From assembly GCA_947372865.1 (NCBI GenBank), contig CANBVJ010000017.1, positions 1 to 55,016 of the forward strand: a DNA stretch of 55,016 nt, written 5' to 3'. Of this stretch, positions 36,407-45,171 are shown in pieces (the first letter of the stretch is position 1; each line of letters opens with the position of its first letter). Source of the stretch: Comamonadaceae bacterium (lineage in GTDB: Bacteria; Pseudomonadota; Gammaproteobacteria; Burkholderiales; Burkholderiaceae_C). The translations under genes were made by a program, and so were the position numbers. The notes under the pieces are model-generated. The model was not told where the DNA came from and made no database searches. It saw nothing but the letters and a program-made list of their open reading frames with translations.

Positions 36407-37341
36407 CGTGCCACAGGCGAACCACCGTGGGCAGCAACCATCGCAGTCCAGGCGGCCAGCGCCTCGGTCACGGTCCCGGTTTGCGCGGGCCAGCCCAGTA
36501 CGGCGGCGGCCGCATTGAGCGCCTGCAACGGGTTGGACAAATCGAGGGGACGCGCGCCGTTTTGTTTGGACAACTTGGCACCATCTGCGCCCAGCACCAG
36601 CGGCGTGTGCAAATACTGGGGCGTGGTCAGGCCTAGGCCCAGGCAGCGCTGCAGCCAGATTTGGCGCGCGGTGTTGTCTGCCAGGTCCTGGCCGCGCACC
36701 ACGTGGCTGATGCCTTGGGCTGCGTCGTCCACCACCACGGCAAGTTGGTACGTCCAGCAGCCGTCAGCCCGCTGCAGCACAAAGTCGCCCACGGCCTGCG
36801 CTACGTCTTGGGTCTGCAGCCCCAATCGGCGGTCCTGCCAAGTAATGTGCGCGCTGCCGCCGGGAGACTGTCCTTGGGGCGCCAGCAGCACGTCGGTGCG
36901 CAGGCGCCAGGCCTGGGCGCGGGCCAGCGGATGCAAGGGCCCTAGGCGGCAATTACCGGGATAAACCAACTCAGCATGGCGGGTGCGGGTGTGGCCTTGT
37001 GCCGCCAGCGTGATTTCAATGTCTTTGCGTGAGCAAGTGCAGACGTAGGCCAGGCCCTGGGCGACCAGTTGCTGCAGGGCGGCTTGGTAGAGCGCCGTAC
37101 GCTGGCTTTGCCAGACCGGCGGCGCGTCCGGGTGCAGCCCGCAGGCGCCAAGTTGTTGCAAGATGGTGTGGTCGGCACCCGCCACAGTGCGAGGCGTGTC
37201 CACGTCTTCGATGCGCAGCAACCAGCGCCCTGCGTGGGCGCGGGCGTCAAGCCAACTGGCCAGCGCCGTCACCAACGAGCCCGCGTGCAGCGGCCCGGTG
37301 GGCGAAGGCGCAAAGCGCCCCACGTAGCCGCTGCCCGCCAT
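36403..37341 (-). CDS. gluQ: Glutamyl-Q tRNA(Asp) synthetase
   Basis: GluQ is a truncated glutamyl-tRNA synthetase without an anticodon domain; it attaches glutamate to queuosine in tRNA-Asp. The 312-residue length fits. It has [19 protein letters not shown] (HIGH type), the zinc-binding set CTCSRKD and YPGNCR, and KLSKQNGA in place of KMSKS. GTG at 37344 and ATG at 37341 are adjacent; I use the ATG. It is cotranscribed with the following methyltransferase gene. Confidence 0.94.
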   Translation of the reverse strand: MAGSGYVGRFAPSPTGPLHAGSLVTALASWLDARAHAGRWLLRIEDVDTPRTVAGADHTILQQLGACGLHPDAPPVWQSQRTALYQAALQQLVAQGLAYVCTCSRKDIEITLAAQGHTRTRHAELVYPGNCRLGPLHPLARAQAWRLRTDVLLAPQGQSPGGSAHITWQDRRLGLQTQDVAQAVGDFVLQRADGCWTYQLAVVVDDAAQGISHVVRGQDLADNTARQIWLQRCLGLGLTTPQYLHTPLVLGADGAKLSKQNGARPLDLSNPLQALNAAAAVLGWPAQTGTVTEALAAWTAMVAAHGGSPVAR

Positions 37342-37377
37342 CACACCACTTTGCGCATGCCGGGCCGCAAGACGGGT

Positions 37378-38430
37378 TTAGCCGACGGCGAGCGCCAGCT
37401 CCAGCCCGGAGACAAAGGCGTTTTCCACCCGGTGGCCCAGGCACCAGTCGCCGCACAGGCCCAGACCCGTTTTGGCGCTCCAGACGTGGCTTTGGCCCAG
37501 CGCCTGGCCGGTTTTGGCATACAGCCAGCGGTGCGATTCCACGTGGCTGGGTTCGGCGCGGATGCCGGTGACTTCGGAGAACGCTTTGATCAACTTGCCC
37601 TCGACCCGGGCTTTGGTGTCGGTCAAATGCTCTTGCGACCAGGCGGCACTGGCTTGCACCGTCCAGCGCTCAATGGTGCGGCGGCCCGGTTTGCTCGATT
37701 CGCGTGCCAGCCAGGCAATGCGGTGGTGCGTGCTGCGCGCGGCGTTCCACTGCGGGCCCAGGGTCGTAAGACCCGGTTGGACCGCTTGCGGGAAAGCGAG
37801 CATCAGCGTCCAGCAGGGGTCTACGGTGACCGCTGCGAGCTTTTTTTGGATGGCGGCGCTGGGGCGGCGTGATTTGGGCACGGTCTCCAGCAGCGCGATG
37901 GCCTGCGGGCTGGGCACCGCCAGCAGCACGGCGTCAAACCCGGCGTAGACGTGGACGCTGTCGTCGCTGCCCACGGTGCGCAGTTGCCACAGGGCTTTGT
38001 CCATGGCGTCGGTCTCGATGTGGGTGACGCGGGTGTCAAGCAGCATGGAGTCTTCCAGCGGCGCGGCCCAGGTTTTGACCAGGGCGCTCATGCCCGGCTT
38101 GGCCACCCAGTGCGGCTCGCGCGCGGGCAGGCCCGCGGCGGCCACGCGGCCGCGCTCGTCGAGCACTTGCACCATGTTGGCGCTCCAGGGGCGGCAGGTT
38201 TTGGGGCTAGTTTGCAGGGCTTCGACAAAACGTGGGTCGCGCACGGTGAAGTACTGCGCGCCGTGGTCAAAGGTGCCAAACGGGCTGTTGCGGGTGGACA
38301 TGCGTCCGCCCACGCCCCGGCTTTTCTCAAAAATCGTCACGCTGTTGCCGGCTTGCACCAGGGTGCGGGCGCAGGTGATGGCGGCCAGGCCGCCTCCGAC
38401 GATGGCGATGTTTTTTGGCACTGTTTGCAT
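37378..38430 (-). CDS. FAD-dependent amine oxidase-like (renalase-type) protein
   Basis: A 350-residue flavoprotein. The FAD-binding Rossmann motif IAIVGGGLAAITCARTL (about 8-24) is followed by FEKSRGVGGRMSTRN, FDHGAQYFTVRD and, near the C-terminus, GLGLCGDWCLGHRVENAFVSG, the pattern of the bacterial renalase-like family, which oxidises dihydronicotinamide isomers. The ATG at 38430 follows AGGAGA. No amine substrate gene lies nearby; gluQ is 36 bases downstream. Confidence 0.88.
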   Translation of the reverse strand: MQTVPKNIAIVGGGLAAITCARTLVQAGNSVTIFEKSRGVGGRMSTRNSPFGTFDHGAQYFTVRDPRFVEALQTSPKTCRPWSANMVQVLDERGRVAAAGLPAREPHWVAKPGMSALVKTWAAPLEDSMLLDTRVTHIETDAMDKALWQLRTVGSDDSVHVYAGFDAVLLAVPSPQAIALLETVPKSRRPSAAIQKKLAAVTVDPCWTLMLAFPQAVQPGLTTLGPQWNAARSTHHRIAWLARESSKPGRRTIERWTVQASAAWSQEHLTDTKARVEGKLIKAFSEVTGIRAEPSHVESHRWLYAKTGQALGQSHVWSAKTGLGLCGDWCLGHRVENAFVSGLELALAVG

Positions 38431-38495
38431 TTGTTCTCCTAAGGTCGGGTGTCGAAGCCACTGTACACGCTCTGGAGGCGCATCCGGCGTGGGTT

Positions 38496-39437
38496 TTACC
38501 CCAGTCGCTGCGCGTCCAGCAAGGCGGCACGGGTGGTCGCGCTGTCGAGTTGCTGCAGCCACCATTGCAGAGCGCGGCCCTGGGTGCTGCCCTTGCCCGC
38601 CCGCCAGGCGTAGTACACCGTGACTTGCTGGGCGGCGCGCTCGGTGCGTTTGGCCACCAGGCGTCCGCTGGCCAAATAGGGCGCAGCCATCGTGAGCGGT
38701 ACATTGCCGCCGCCCAGGCCCCGCAGTTGGGCGTCAATCTTGGCTTGCATGCTGGCCACGGTAAACACGTCTTGGCCGTGCAGCAAACCAAAGGTCAGGC
38801 CCGCGCCGCGCTGCACCGAGTCGGCCACGGCGACGGCGCGGTGTGTTTGCATGGTGGCGTCGCTTAAGGGTTCGGTCGCCAAGGCCAATGGGTGGTGGGG
38901 CGCCACTGCATAGACAAAAGACACGGTTCCCAGCACCCGGGTTTGCACGCCCGCGTGGGCAGACGCGTCAGGCCCGACGCCAATGGCCAGATCGGCCTGG
39001 CCCGAGGTCAGCGCCTCCAGCGTGCCAGCCAGGGTCTCATCCCGCAGGCGTAGCCGGGTGGGTGGGGTTTGGGAAAAGAAGCCTTCGCACAGTTCTATCA
39101 CCGTGGCCTTGGCGATGATGGTGTCCACGGCCACGGTAAATTGGGATTCCCATCCCGTGGCGACGCGCTTGACGCGGTTGGCTACGGCGTCAATCTCGGC
39201 CAGCAGGCGCTTGGCCTCGCGCAGCAGCTCGGCCCCGGCCTCAGTAGGTTTTGCTTGACGCGAATTGCGGTCATAGAGCAGCACGTCCAGCGCTTCTTCG
39301 ATCTGGCGCACCCGGTAACTCAGAGTGCTGGGCACCAGGCTCAGGGCGCGCGCGGCGGCGGCAAAGCTGCCGGTGGCGTCAATCGTTTGCAGCATATAGA
39401 GCGCGTCTGGCGTCAAAATATCGCGAGAAAATTGCAT
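38496..39437 (-). CDS. LysR-family transcriptional regulator
   Basis: A 313-residue LysR protein. The winged helix is at about 8-67, with GSFAAAARALSLVPSTLSYRVRQIEEALDV in parts as the DNA-binding helices, then a linker helix and the periplasmic-binding-like effector domain. It is divergent from the pirin gene with 88 bases between them, the classical arrangement for LysR control of the neighbour. Confidence 0.94.
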   Translation of the reverse strand: MQFSRDILTPDALYMLQTIDATGSFAAAARALSLVPSTLSYRVRQIEEALDVLLYDRNSRQAKPTEAGAELLREAKRLLAEIDAVANRVKRVATGWESQFTVAVDTIIAKATVIELCEGFFSQTPPTRLRLRDETLAGTLEALTSGQADLAIGVGPDASAHAGVQTRVLGTVSFVYAVAPHHPLALATEPLSDATMQTHRAVAVADSVQRGAGLTFGLLHGQDVFTVASMQAKIDAQLRGLGGGNVPLTMAAPYLASGRLVAKRTERAAQQVTVYYAWRAGKGSTQGRALQWWLQQLDSATTRAALLDAQRLG

Positions 39438-39456
39438 CGTGGCTGTTTATAAGGTG

Positions 39457-39469
39457 AATATTATTGAAT
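39457..39469. promoter_or_regulatory. Possible LysR binding motif (T-N11-A) between LysR and pirin genes
   Basis: TGAATATTATTGA fits T-N11-A in the 88-base divergent region and has partly symmetrical ends. This motif is common by chance in an AT-rich stretch, so the support is weak. Confidence 0.3.
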
Positions 39470-39525
39470 GATGCCATCAAATGGCTTGCGCCCGCGCCAA
39501 CCCTGTGCGCACTACGATAGACGCC

Positions 39526-40227
39526 ATGATCACACTACGCAAATCGTCTGAGCGCGGCTACGCCGACCACGGCTGGCTCAAGTCTTTCCACAGCTTTTCG
39601 TTTGCGGGGTACTACGACCCGGCGCACATGGGCTGGGGCAATTTGCGCGTCATCAACGAAGACCGCATCGCGCCGGGCATGGGCTTTGGCACGCACGGCC
39701 ACCGCGACATGGAAATCATCAGTTACGTGATGTCGGGCAACCTGGCGCACAAAGACAGCATGGGCAACGTCAAAGGCATTCCGCCGGGCGACGTGCAGCG
39801 CATGAGCGCGGGCAGCGGCGTGCAGCACAGCGAGTTCAACCACGCACCCGACGCCACCACGCATTTCTTCCAGATCTGGATTGAGCCCAATGTGCGCGGC
39901 ATTCCCCCCAGCTACGAGCAAAAAACCTTTGCCACCAGCGAAAAGCAGGGCGCGCTGCGCTTGGTGGCCTCGCCGGATGCGGCGCAGGGCTCGGTGCTGA
40001 TCCACGCCGACGCCAAACTTTACAGCGGCCTGTTTGACGGCGCGCAGTCCGCCACGCTGGCACTTGACCCCGCGCGCAAAGCCTATGTGCAGGTGCTGCG
40101 CGGCAGTATCAGCGCCAACGGCCAGGCCTTGGCCACCGGTGACGCGGCGCTGTTGTCGGGCGAAAGCCAGCTCAAGCTGACTGAGGCCCACGACGCCGAA
40201 GTGCTGGTGTTTGACCTGAGCGCCTGA
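39526..40227 (+). CDS. Pirin family protein
   Basis: A 233-residue bicupin. The metal site is complete: H57, H59 (THGHRDME), H101 and E103 (VQHSEFNHA), as in human pirin and E. coli YhaK/YhhW, some of which have quercetinase activity. The ATG at 39526 fits the conserved start of the family. Physiological role here is unknown; the divergent LysR protein is the likely regulator, and a flavoprotein gene follows after 88 bases. Confidence 0.93.
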   Translation: MITLRKSSERGYADHGWLKSFHSFSFAGYYDPAHMGWGNLRVINEDRIAPGMGFGTHGHRDMEIISYVMSGNLAHKDSMGNVKGIPPGDVQRMSAGSGVQHSEFNHAPDATTHFFQIWIEPNVRGIPPSYEQKTFATSEKQGALRLVASPDAAQGSVLIHADAKLYSGLFDGAQSATLALDPARKAYVQVLRGSISANGQALATGDAALLSGESQLKLTEAHDAEVLVFDLSA

Positions 40228-40315
40228 GGCGCGTAGCCGCTACAACCCGTTTCTTTTTTCCCCCGGTGTCCCTGTGTTGGGGTTGCCGTTTTTCTTGAAC
40301 TTCTGGAGTTACCTT

Positions 40316-40849
40316 ATGACCAAGACCGTTGTTATTTTTCATTCCGGCTACGGCCACACCCAGCGCGTTGCCCAGTTTGTGGCTGATGGCGCAGACGCGC
40401 AACTCGTCACGATTGATGGCGAAGGCAACATCACCGACGCTGAATGGGAAGCGCTGGACGCCGCCGACGCCATCATCATGGGCTCGCCCACCTACATGGG
40501 CATGGCGTCTTGGCAGTTCAAGAAATTTGCCGACGCCACCAGCAAAAAGTGGTTCACCGGCGCATGGAAAGACAAAGTGGCCGGCGGCTTTACCTGCTCT
40601 GCCAGCCCCAGCGGCGACAAACTGTCCACCATCCAGTACTTCATCACCCTGGCCATGCAGCAAGGCATGATTTGGGTTGGCCAGCCCGCCATGAACGATG
40701 GCACCATCAACCGCATCGGCTCCAACTCCGGCGTGATGGCCCAAGTCGGCCCCACCAGCCCGGCAGAAGACATTCCCCAGGGCGACCTGGACACCGCTAA
40801 AGCCTACGGCGCACGTGTGGCGCAGGTGGCTGCAAAGCTGCGCGGGTAA
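40316..40849 (+). CDS. WrbA-like flavodoxin-family NAD(P)H oxidoreductase
   Basis: A 177-residue flavodoxin-fold protein. It starts TKTVVIFHSGYGHTQRVAQ, the FMN phosphate-binding loop, and has GSPTYMGMASWQFKKFAD and TCSASPSGDKLSTIQ, characteristic of the WrbA/NADPH-dependent FMN reductase group that reduces quinones. The ATG at 40316 has CTGGAG upstream. It follows the pirin gene and ends before a strong terminator. Confidence 0.9.
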   Translation: MTKTVVIFHSGYGHTQRVAQFVADGADAQLVTIDGEGNITDAEWEALDAADAIIMGSPTYMGMASWQFKKFADATSKKWFTGAWKDKVAGGFTCSASPSGDKLSTIQYFITLAMQQGMIWVGQPAMNDGTINRIGSNSGVMAQVGPTSPAEDIPQGDLDTAKAYGARVAQVAAKLRG

Positions 40850-40883
40850 TTTGCACTGCGCCCCTTGCGGGGTGTGGTAGCTG

Positions 40884-40920
40884 AAGGGGTGGCGTTGTCA
40901 AACGCTTCCCCTTTTTTTTT
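40884..40920 (+). terminator. Intrinsic terminator after the WrbA-like gene
   Basis: AAGGGG, two mismatches, then GCGTT pairs with AACGC and CCCCTT, followed by a run of nine or more T. It ends the pirin/flavoprotein transcript. Confidence 0.88.
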
Positions 40921-41466
40921 CGCGTTGGCGCACGCGAAGCACGGTGCCACCACCCCCGCATGATCGATTGGGCTTCCTATCCCGATGTTGAGCTGAACGC
41001 GTGAGCGGCGCCTGGGTGTTCCGTGGTGCGCGTGTGCCGGTATCGGCGCTTTTTGTAGACCTGGATGACGACGCCACGGTTCACGACTTCGTGGCCTGAT
41101 TCCCGGCGGCCACCAGCGCACACGCTAGGCCTAGGCAGGCGGTTGCGGCGCGCAGCGCATCGAAAGGCGTTTGAGATCCTGTGGCACAGGTCTTCGAATC
41201 GGCAAAGGCTGGCAGCGATGACCACGTTCCACTTGCAGGCTCGCGTTGGGTCAATCGTTGGCGCTTTGCTAGTTCGTGGGTAGAGCGCAAGTTCGTGTAG
41301 CTGCGCGGGTCGAGCCCCTCATCCGAGCGGTGCAAGTATTCAGCGTTAGATTTCTCTTTAGGTAGCTGCTTTTAAATAAAAAAAACAATATGATTGCCAA
41401 TTAATAAAATTCTGGCCCGCTGCGCACTTGGGCCTAGGCCCCGCCCCTACGCGACAACTTCTGTTC
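40921..41466. other. Stretch without a recognisable gene
   Basis: Short open frames exist on both strands, but none has a plausible start with ribosome binding site or a recognisable domain. The left part is GC-rich and looks like eroded coding sequence (for example 40977-41225 on minus, a basic, Arg-rich reading). The right part (about 41345-41410) is AT-rich, including an eight-base A run, and may hold the promoter of the broken peptidase gene that follows. It marks the left edge of the accessory stretch. Confidence 0.5.
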
Positions 41467-43465
41467 ATGAGTCTGAACGCCACACTGGCCATCGACAAAC
41501 CGCAAGCCAAGGGAGGCTACATCCACGGCGCACACCGCCCCAGCGGCAACGCCGTGCGTTGCCCCCAAACAGCGGCCGCCACCAGCGACGATGACTACCA
41601 CTTCTTAGTCACCTATCGGAAAGCCATGTACGAGGCCCCCACCTTCGTCTGGTCGCCCTATGGTCCGTCCACGGCAGTGGGCGGCAGTGCCGGCACCCAA
41701 AAAGTCAATGTTGGCGGCAGACAAAACCTGGTATGGAACGTAGACACCCTGCTAGACGCCGCCCTGGCCATGCCCGAGAAAGACCGCCAGAGCAAACACC
41801 TTGTGTTGGCGGCAAATGCGGCGCAGAACATACCGGTCAACACTGGCAAGGACTATGTCACAGCGCCTACAGCTACCGCGACTTCACCCTGGCCACCGAG
41901 GCCGACGGCTCTGTGCTTTCGCGCAAAGCAGATTTGTCGAGCGCCAAGTTTGCCGACGAAGGGCGCCTGTACCTGGTGCCCAATCTTTCTGCAAACGACC
42001 TCGCTCGCCTGCGCAACGGCCAAACCTTGGGTGAAAAGTGGGCCACGGACATCTTGGTCAACTTCCGCCTGGACGCCACGGCGCGCAACATACTGGCAAA
42101 GCACCAGTCAGACTTGGCCGATACCTTGGCAACCGACGGCGGTTTTGCGCACATCAATTTGAATGTTGCAGCCAAAGACTTTGCGCAGACTGCGAATACT
42201 TTCTTTGGCGACCGGCCCCTGGATAACCCAGGGTATAGCGCGATGACCTTGAAGGGCGAAGTGAAGACGGGCAGTACGGACAGGCTCGATATCTTGAAGG
42301 TGGAGCAGCGGTTAAAGTATTTGGGTTACTACAAGTTTCGCCTTGGCGGCACAAATATTTCAGAAATAAAAGTTGATGGCGCGATGGATGCGGCGAACGT
42401 GCCGCGCTTATAAGTTTTTATGGCACAACGCACAACGATCCGGCGCTCTACACAACCCCAGGCTTACAAGGCTATCCTAAGTTTGAGGCTATCCCTGCAG
42501 CAGTAACCGTCAGTAACGTAGCCGCAACGGGCACTGCAACTGGTAATTTGGAATGGCTTAACGCCTACAACGCGCCGCACCTTATGAATGTGCTGCAGGC
42601 CATGCCTATACCCGGTGGACGCTTCGCTCACACAGACCCAGGGTCAGTAGGCAATCAAAACGAAGCATTCGCCAGCAGTTGGGTATTTGATACTTTGCGA
42701 GCTTGGCAACAGGTGCAAACCCGCTTGGCCGCAACACCCGGGGCCGACGCCACAGCGCTCTTGGTGCCGCAACTGGCTGTGAGCAGTTTGACAGCGCCCA
42801 ATAGAACCGGCTCAGCTCCGCATGCCGCTGGTGGACATAGTTTGAATATGGCGGTGGATTTGACGATTCGAAGTTTTATTGAACCTGCAAATCAAAGCCG
42901 TTCCGATCTCAACAACGCCCAAGCGCCTGCCATGACTGGATCGGGCTGGTCGGTGGCCAATACCATCACCTGGACGGGACTACTCAATTCCGCACGCAAC
43001 GACAAAGGTTTGTATAACTTACAAGCCGCCGCCCGCTACCTGCTCTCGCTCTACGCCCTGACCGTCAAGGACGACGTGGCCAATACGGGCGACTGGTCCG
43101 AGATTCAAATTGCCAGCGGGGTCAATGATGCAGCCCATGCCGACGACTCCAACTCTGGCGACAAGCTCAAAATAAAACAAGCCTTGTTTGGTGATGGGCA
43201 ACAAGCCAATGCGCTGATTCAGCACCTGTGGTTTGGCATGGACGGGTTCAACACGTACCCGCAAGTTAAGGCGGTGTTGCAGCGCCTGGGCATTGCCGTA
43301 GCGCCGTCTGGTGGAAACCACCAAACCCACTACCACGTGGATTTCTGCCACCCGAATGGGCCTGTGGCCGTTGAGGCCGCGCAGCACCTCGACTCGGCTA
43401 CCTCGGCATCCCAGCCAACGAGCGCTCTAGGCGCGAATGTTCTAGTCAACCAACAAGGAGAAGAC
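41467..43465 (+). pseudogene. Broken gene for a peptidoglycan-binding M15-type peptidase (two frameshifts)
   Basis: Reading runs from ATG 41467 to about 41856, shifts frame by one lost base (restoring a G gives DYGHSAYSYRDF), continues to about 42395, shifts again by one lost base, then stays open. Joined, it gives an N-terminal region I do not recognise, a peptidoglycan-binding domain (KVEQRLKYLGYY, KVDGAMDAA, ALISFYG), and an M15/VanY-type zinc peptidase domain with HSLNMAVDL and HYHVDF. The third open part is 42427-43777 and runs without a stop into the next gene, so its own stop is probably also lost. Composition is less GC-rich than the neighbours. Confidence 0.72.
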
Positions 43466-44387
43466 ATGCTCAAAACCCTATCGGCAGCGGCACTCGCTTT
43501 AGCCTTTGCAGGCACTACGGGTGCGGGTACACGGCCTCCGACTATTGAGCCGGATCAGGTGAATGCCAAGAATATTGGTATGTGTGAAATATATGACCCA
43601 AAATTTGATCCCAATGATCGCTACTCTGGTGTCAATGGCGTGAATCCAGCAGGTGCAATTGGGACCTATGTTGAGTCCTATCAGAAGGCTTACTTGACGG
43701 AGCTAAAGCCGACGGATTACTCCATTAAGTACATAGAACAGCCCACAGCATGGGGTCATCAAAATAATTGCAAATGAATATGCTGAACCGACAAAGACAC
43801 GCATGGTTTATATACCCAATGCCGGTTACACAGGCAATGACCGCTACGTAGCCGAAGTCACCATCAAAGGCGTCAAGTTCCGCGTGGCCGGTTACCTCCG
43901 CCCCTCCAACGATGTCATGTCAAGCTACGACGAAATTTGTCGGCGCATGGGGCTACCCAGTTCCGCATGGAAAATCTCTGACGCAACAAACAGCAACACT
44001 GGTGACCGCCCTCCGACCATGCCCTCCTCCTTGGCTGTCGCACTGGGTGACCTGAACCTCGCTATGGCCGACCTAGCAGGCTCCGCCGTCGCCCAAACCA
44101 CCGGAGAAGGTCCCACCGCCCAAATCACCCTAGACCCCACCGCCGCCGGTCACGGCTGGTACGTAGCCCCCACGCCGCTGGACAACACCGACGACTTCCT
44201 CCCCACCAGCAACCCCAACATCTGGCAAGCCAAAGCGGGCAGCGCGGCGGACGGCAAGATGGACATGCTCAGTGTGCTGCTGCACGAATACGGCCACGCC
44301 CTGGGCCTGGAGCACAGCGCCGACTCGCGCGACTTCATGGCAACCACCTTGCAGCCAGGTGAGCGCCGCTTGCCCATTCCCCTGTAA
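43466..44387 (+). pseudogene. Broken gene for a secreted metzincin-type metalloprotease (one frameshift)
   Basis: ATG 43466 follows AAGGAG and gives a signal peptide (MLKTLSAAALALAFAGTTGA). The frame is shifted near 43743: dropping one C of CCC gives EQPQHGVIK and joins it to the frame ending at 44387. The joined protein of about 307 residues has a cadherin-like or Ig-like strand pattern (MVYIPNAGYTGNDRYVAEVT) and, near the end, LLHEYGHALGLEHS followed by FM, the HExxHxxGxxH zinc site and Met-turn of metzincins (matrixin-like). Related domains occur at the ends of very large surface proteins. The downstream part alone is open from ATG 43803. Confidence 0.72.
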
Positions 44388-44391
44388 GTGT

Positions 44392-44796
44392 TTAAAGCAG
44401 ATCTACACCGGCAGCAACGGCGGCGATTTTGAGTTGTTCGTCTTGTGTCGCCAGGGGCAGGCCATGCCGCATGGCCAGCTCTAGATAAGCGGCGTCATAG
44501 CTGCTCAGGTTAAAGCGCATTGCCAGCTCAAACAATGGGCGCTGGCCGGGCGACGCGCCAGTGTCAACTTCGATGGGCAGTTGTGCCAGCGCGTCCAGAA
44601 TCTGGCGCGCTTGGGGGTGGCTCAGGCGGCCTTTGGTGCAGGCTGTTTTCAGGACGTTGGCCAGTTCTAGCTGCCACAAGGCGGGCACCAAGGCTTTGTC
44701 CACTTCCAGGCGGGTCGCAATGGCCTGGCTGTAATCGGTGGATTGGCCGGTCAAATACCAGCCTGAGACCACCGAGTTGTCGAGCACAAAAGCCAT
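44392..44796 (-). CDS. vapC: VapC-like PIN-domain toxin
   Basis: A 134-residue PIN-domain ribonuclease. The four acidic active-site residues are visible: D6 (FVLDNS), E44 (QLELANVL), D101 (SSYDAAYLELA) and D119 (ATQDEQL). Such toxins cut tRNA or rRNA when freed from antitoxin. The start shares one base with the antitoxin stop. The reading frame is intact, unlike the peptidase genes next to it. Confidence 0.9.
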   Translation of the reverse strand: MAFVLDNSVVSGWYLTGQSTDYSQAIATRLEVDKALVPALWQLELANVLKTACTKGRLSHPQARQILDALAQLPIEVDTGASPGQRPLFELAMRFNLSSYDAAYLELAMRHGLPLATQDEQLKIAAVAAGVDLL

Positions 44797-45050
44797 CAGT
44801 CACGCCCTTCTTGAATCGCTTGCGCAAGCGTGCAACCCAGCGCGCTGTCTGCGCCCAAGGCGCGCAGTTGCGCCATGGCGCTGTGCACCCGCTGGCGCTG
44901 CTCGGGTTTGACCGTATCATGCGCGCCAATGGCAACCAGGCGCGCCACCGGCGCACCGTGGCGCGTGATCGTGATTTCTTCGCCCTGCTCGACGGCGGCG
45001 ATGATTTCCGAGAAACGGTTTTTGGCTTCGTAAACGGCAATAGCACGCAT
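44796..45050 (-). CDS. Phd/YefM-type antitoxin of the VapC-like toxin
   Basis: An 84-residue protein with the Phd/YefM N-terminal DNA-binding fold: YEAKNRFSEIIAAVEQGEEI and ITRHGAPVARLVA. The C-terminal part (about 50-84) would wrap the toxin. Order is antitoxin then toxin, as usual, and antitoxin plus complex would repress the promoter upstream of 45050. Confidence 0.9.
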   Translation of the reverse strand: MRAIAVYEAKNRFSEIIAAVEQGEEITITRHGAPVARLVAIGAHDTVKPEQRQRVHSAMAQLRALGADSALGCTLAQAIQEGRD

Positions 45051-45171
45051 GGCGGGGACTCCAAGAAAATATGGCTAGCCTGATTTTGGCACGACTTGGA
45101 TGAAGGCGCCAGCTCGCGAAACATCAAGGCGCTACATTCAGGCCACCAGCCAGCCACCCGAACTCCAAACC

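Noticed and set aside
41270..41330. tRNA-like stretch with GGGTCGAGCCCC resembling a T-arm
   Set aside because: No matching acceptor stem, anticodon arm or D-arm could be folded around it; most likely chance.
40977..41335. Short minus-strand frames that could be transposase or integrase remains
   Set aside because: No conserved transposase or integrase motif is visible, and no terminal inverted repeat or target duplication was found.
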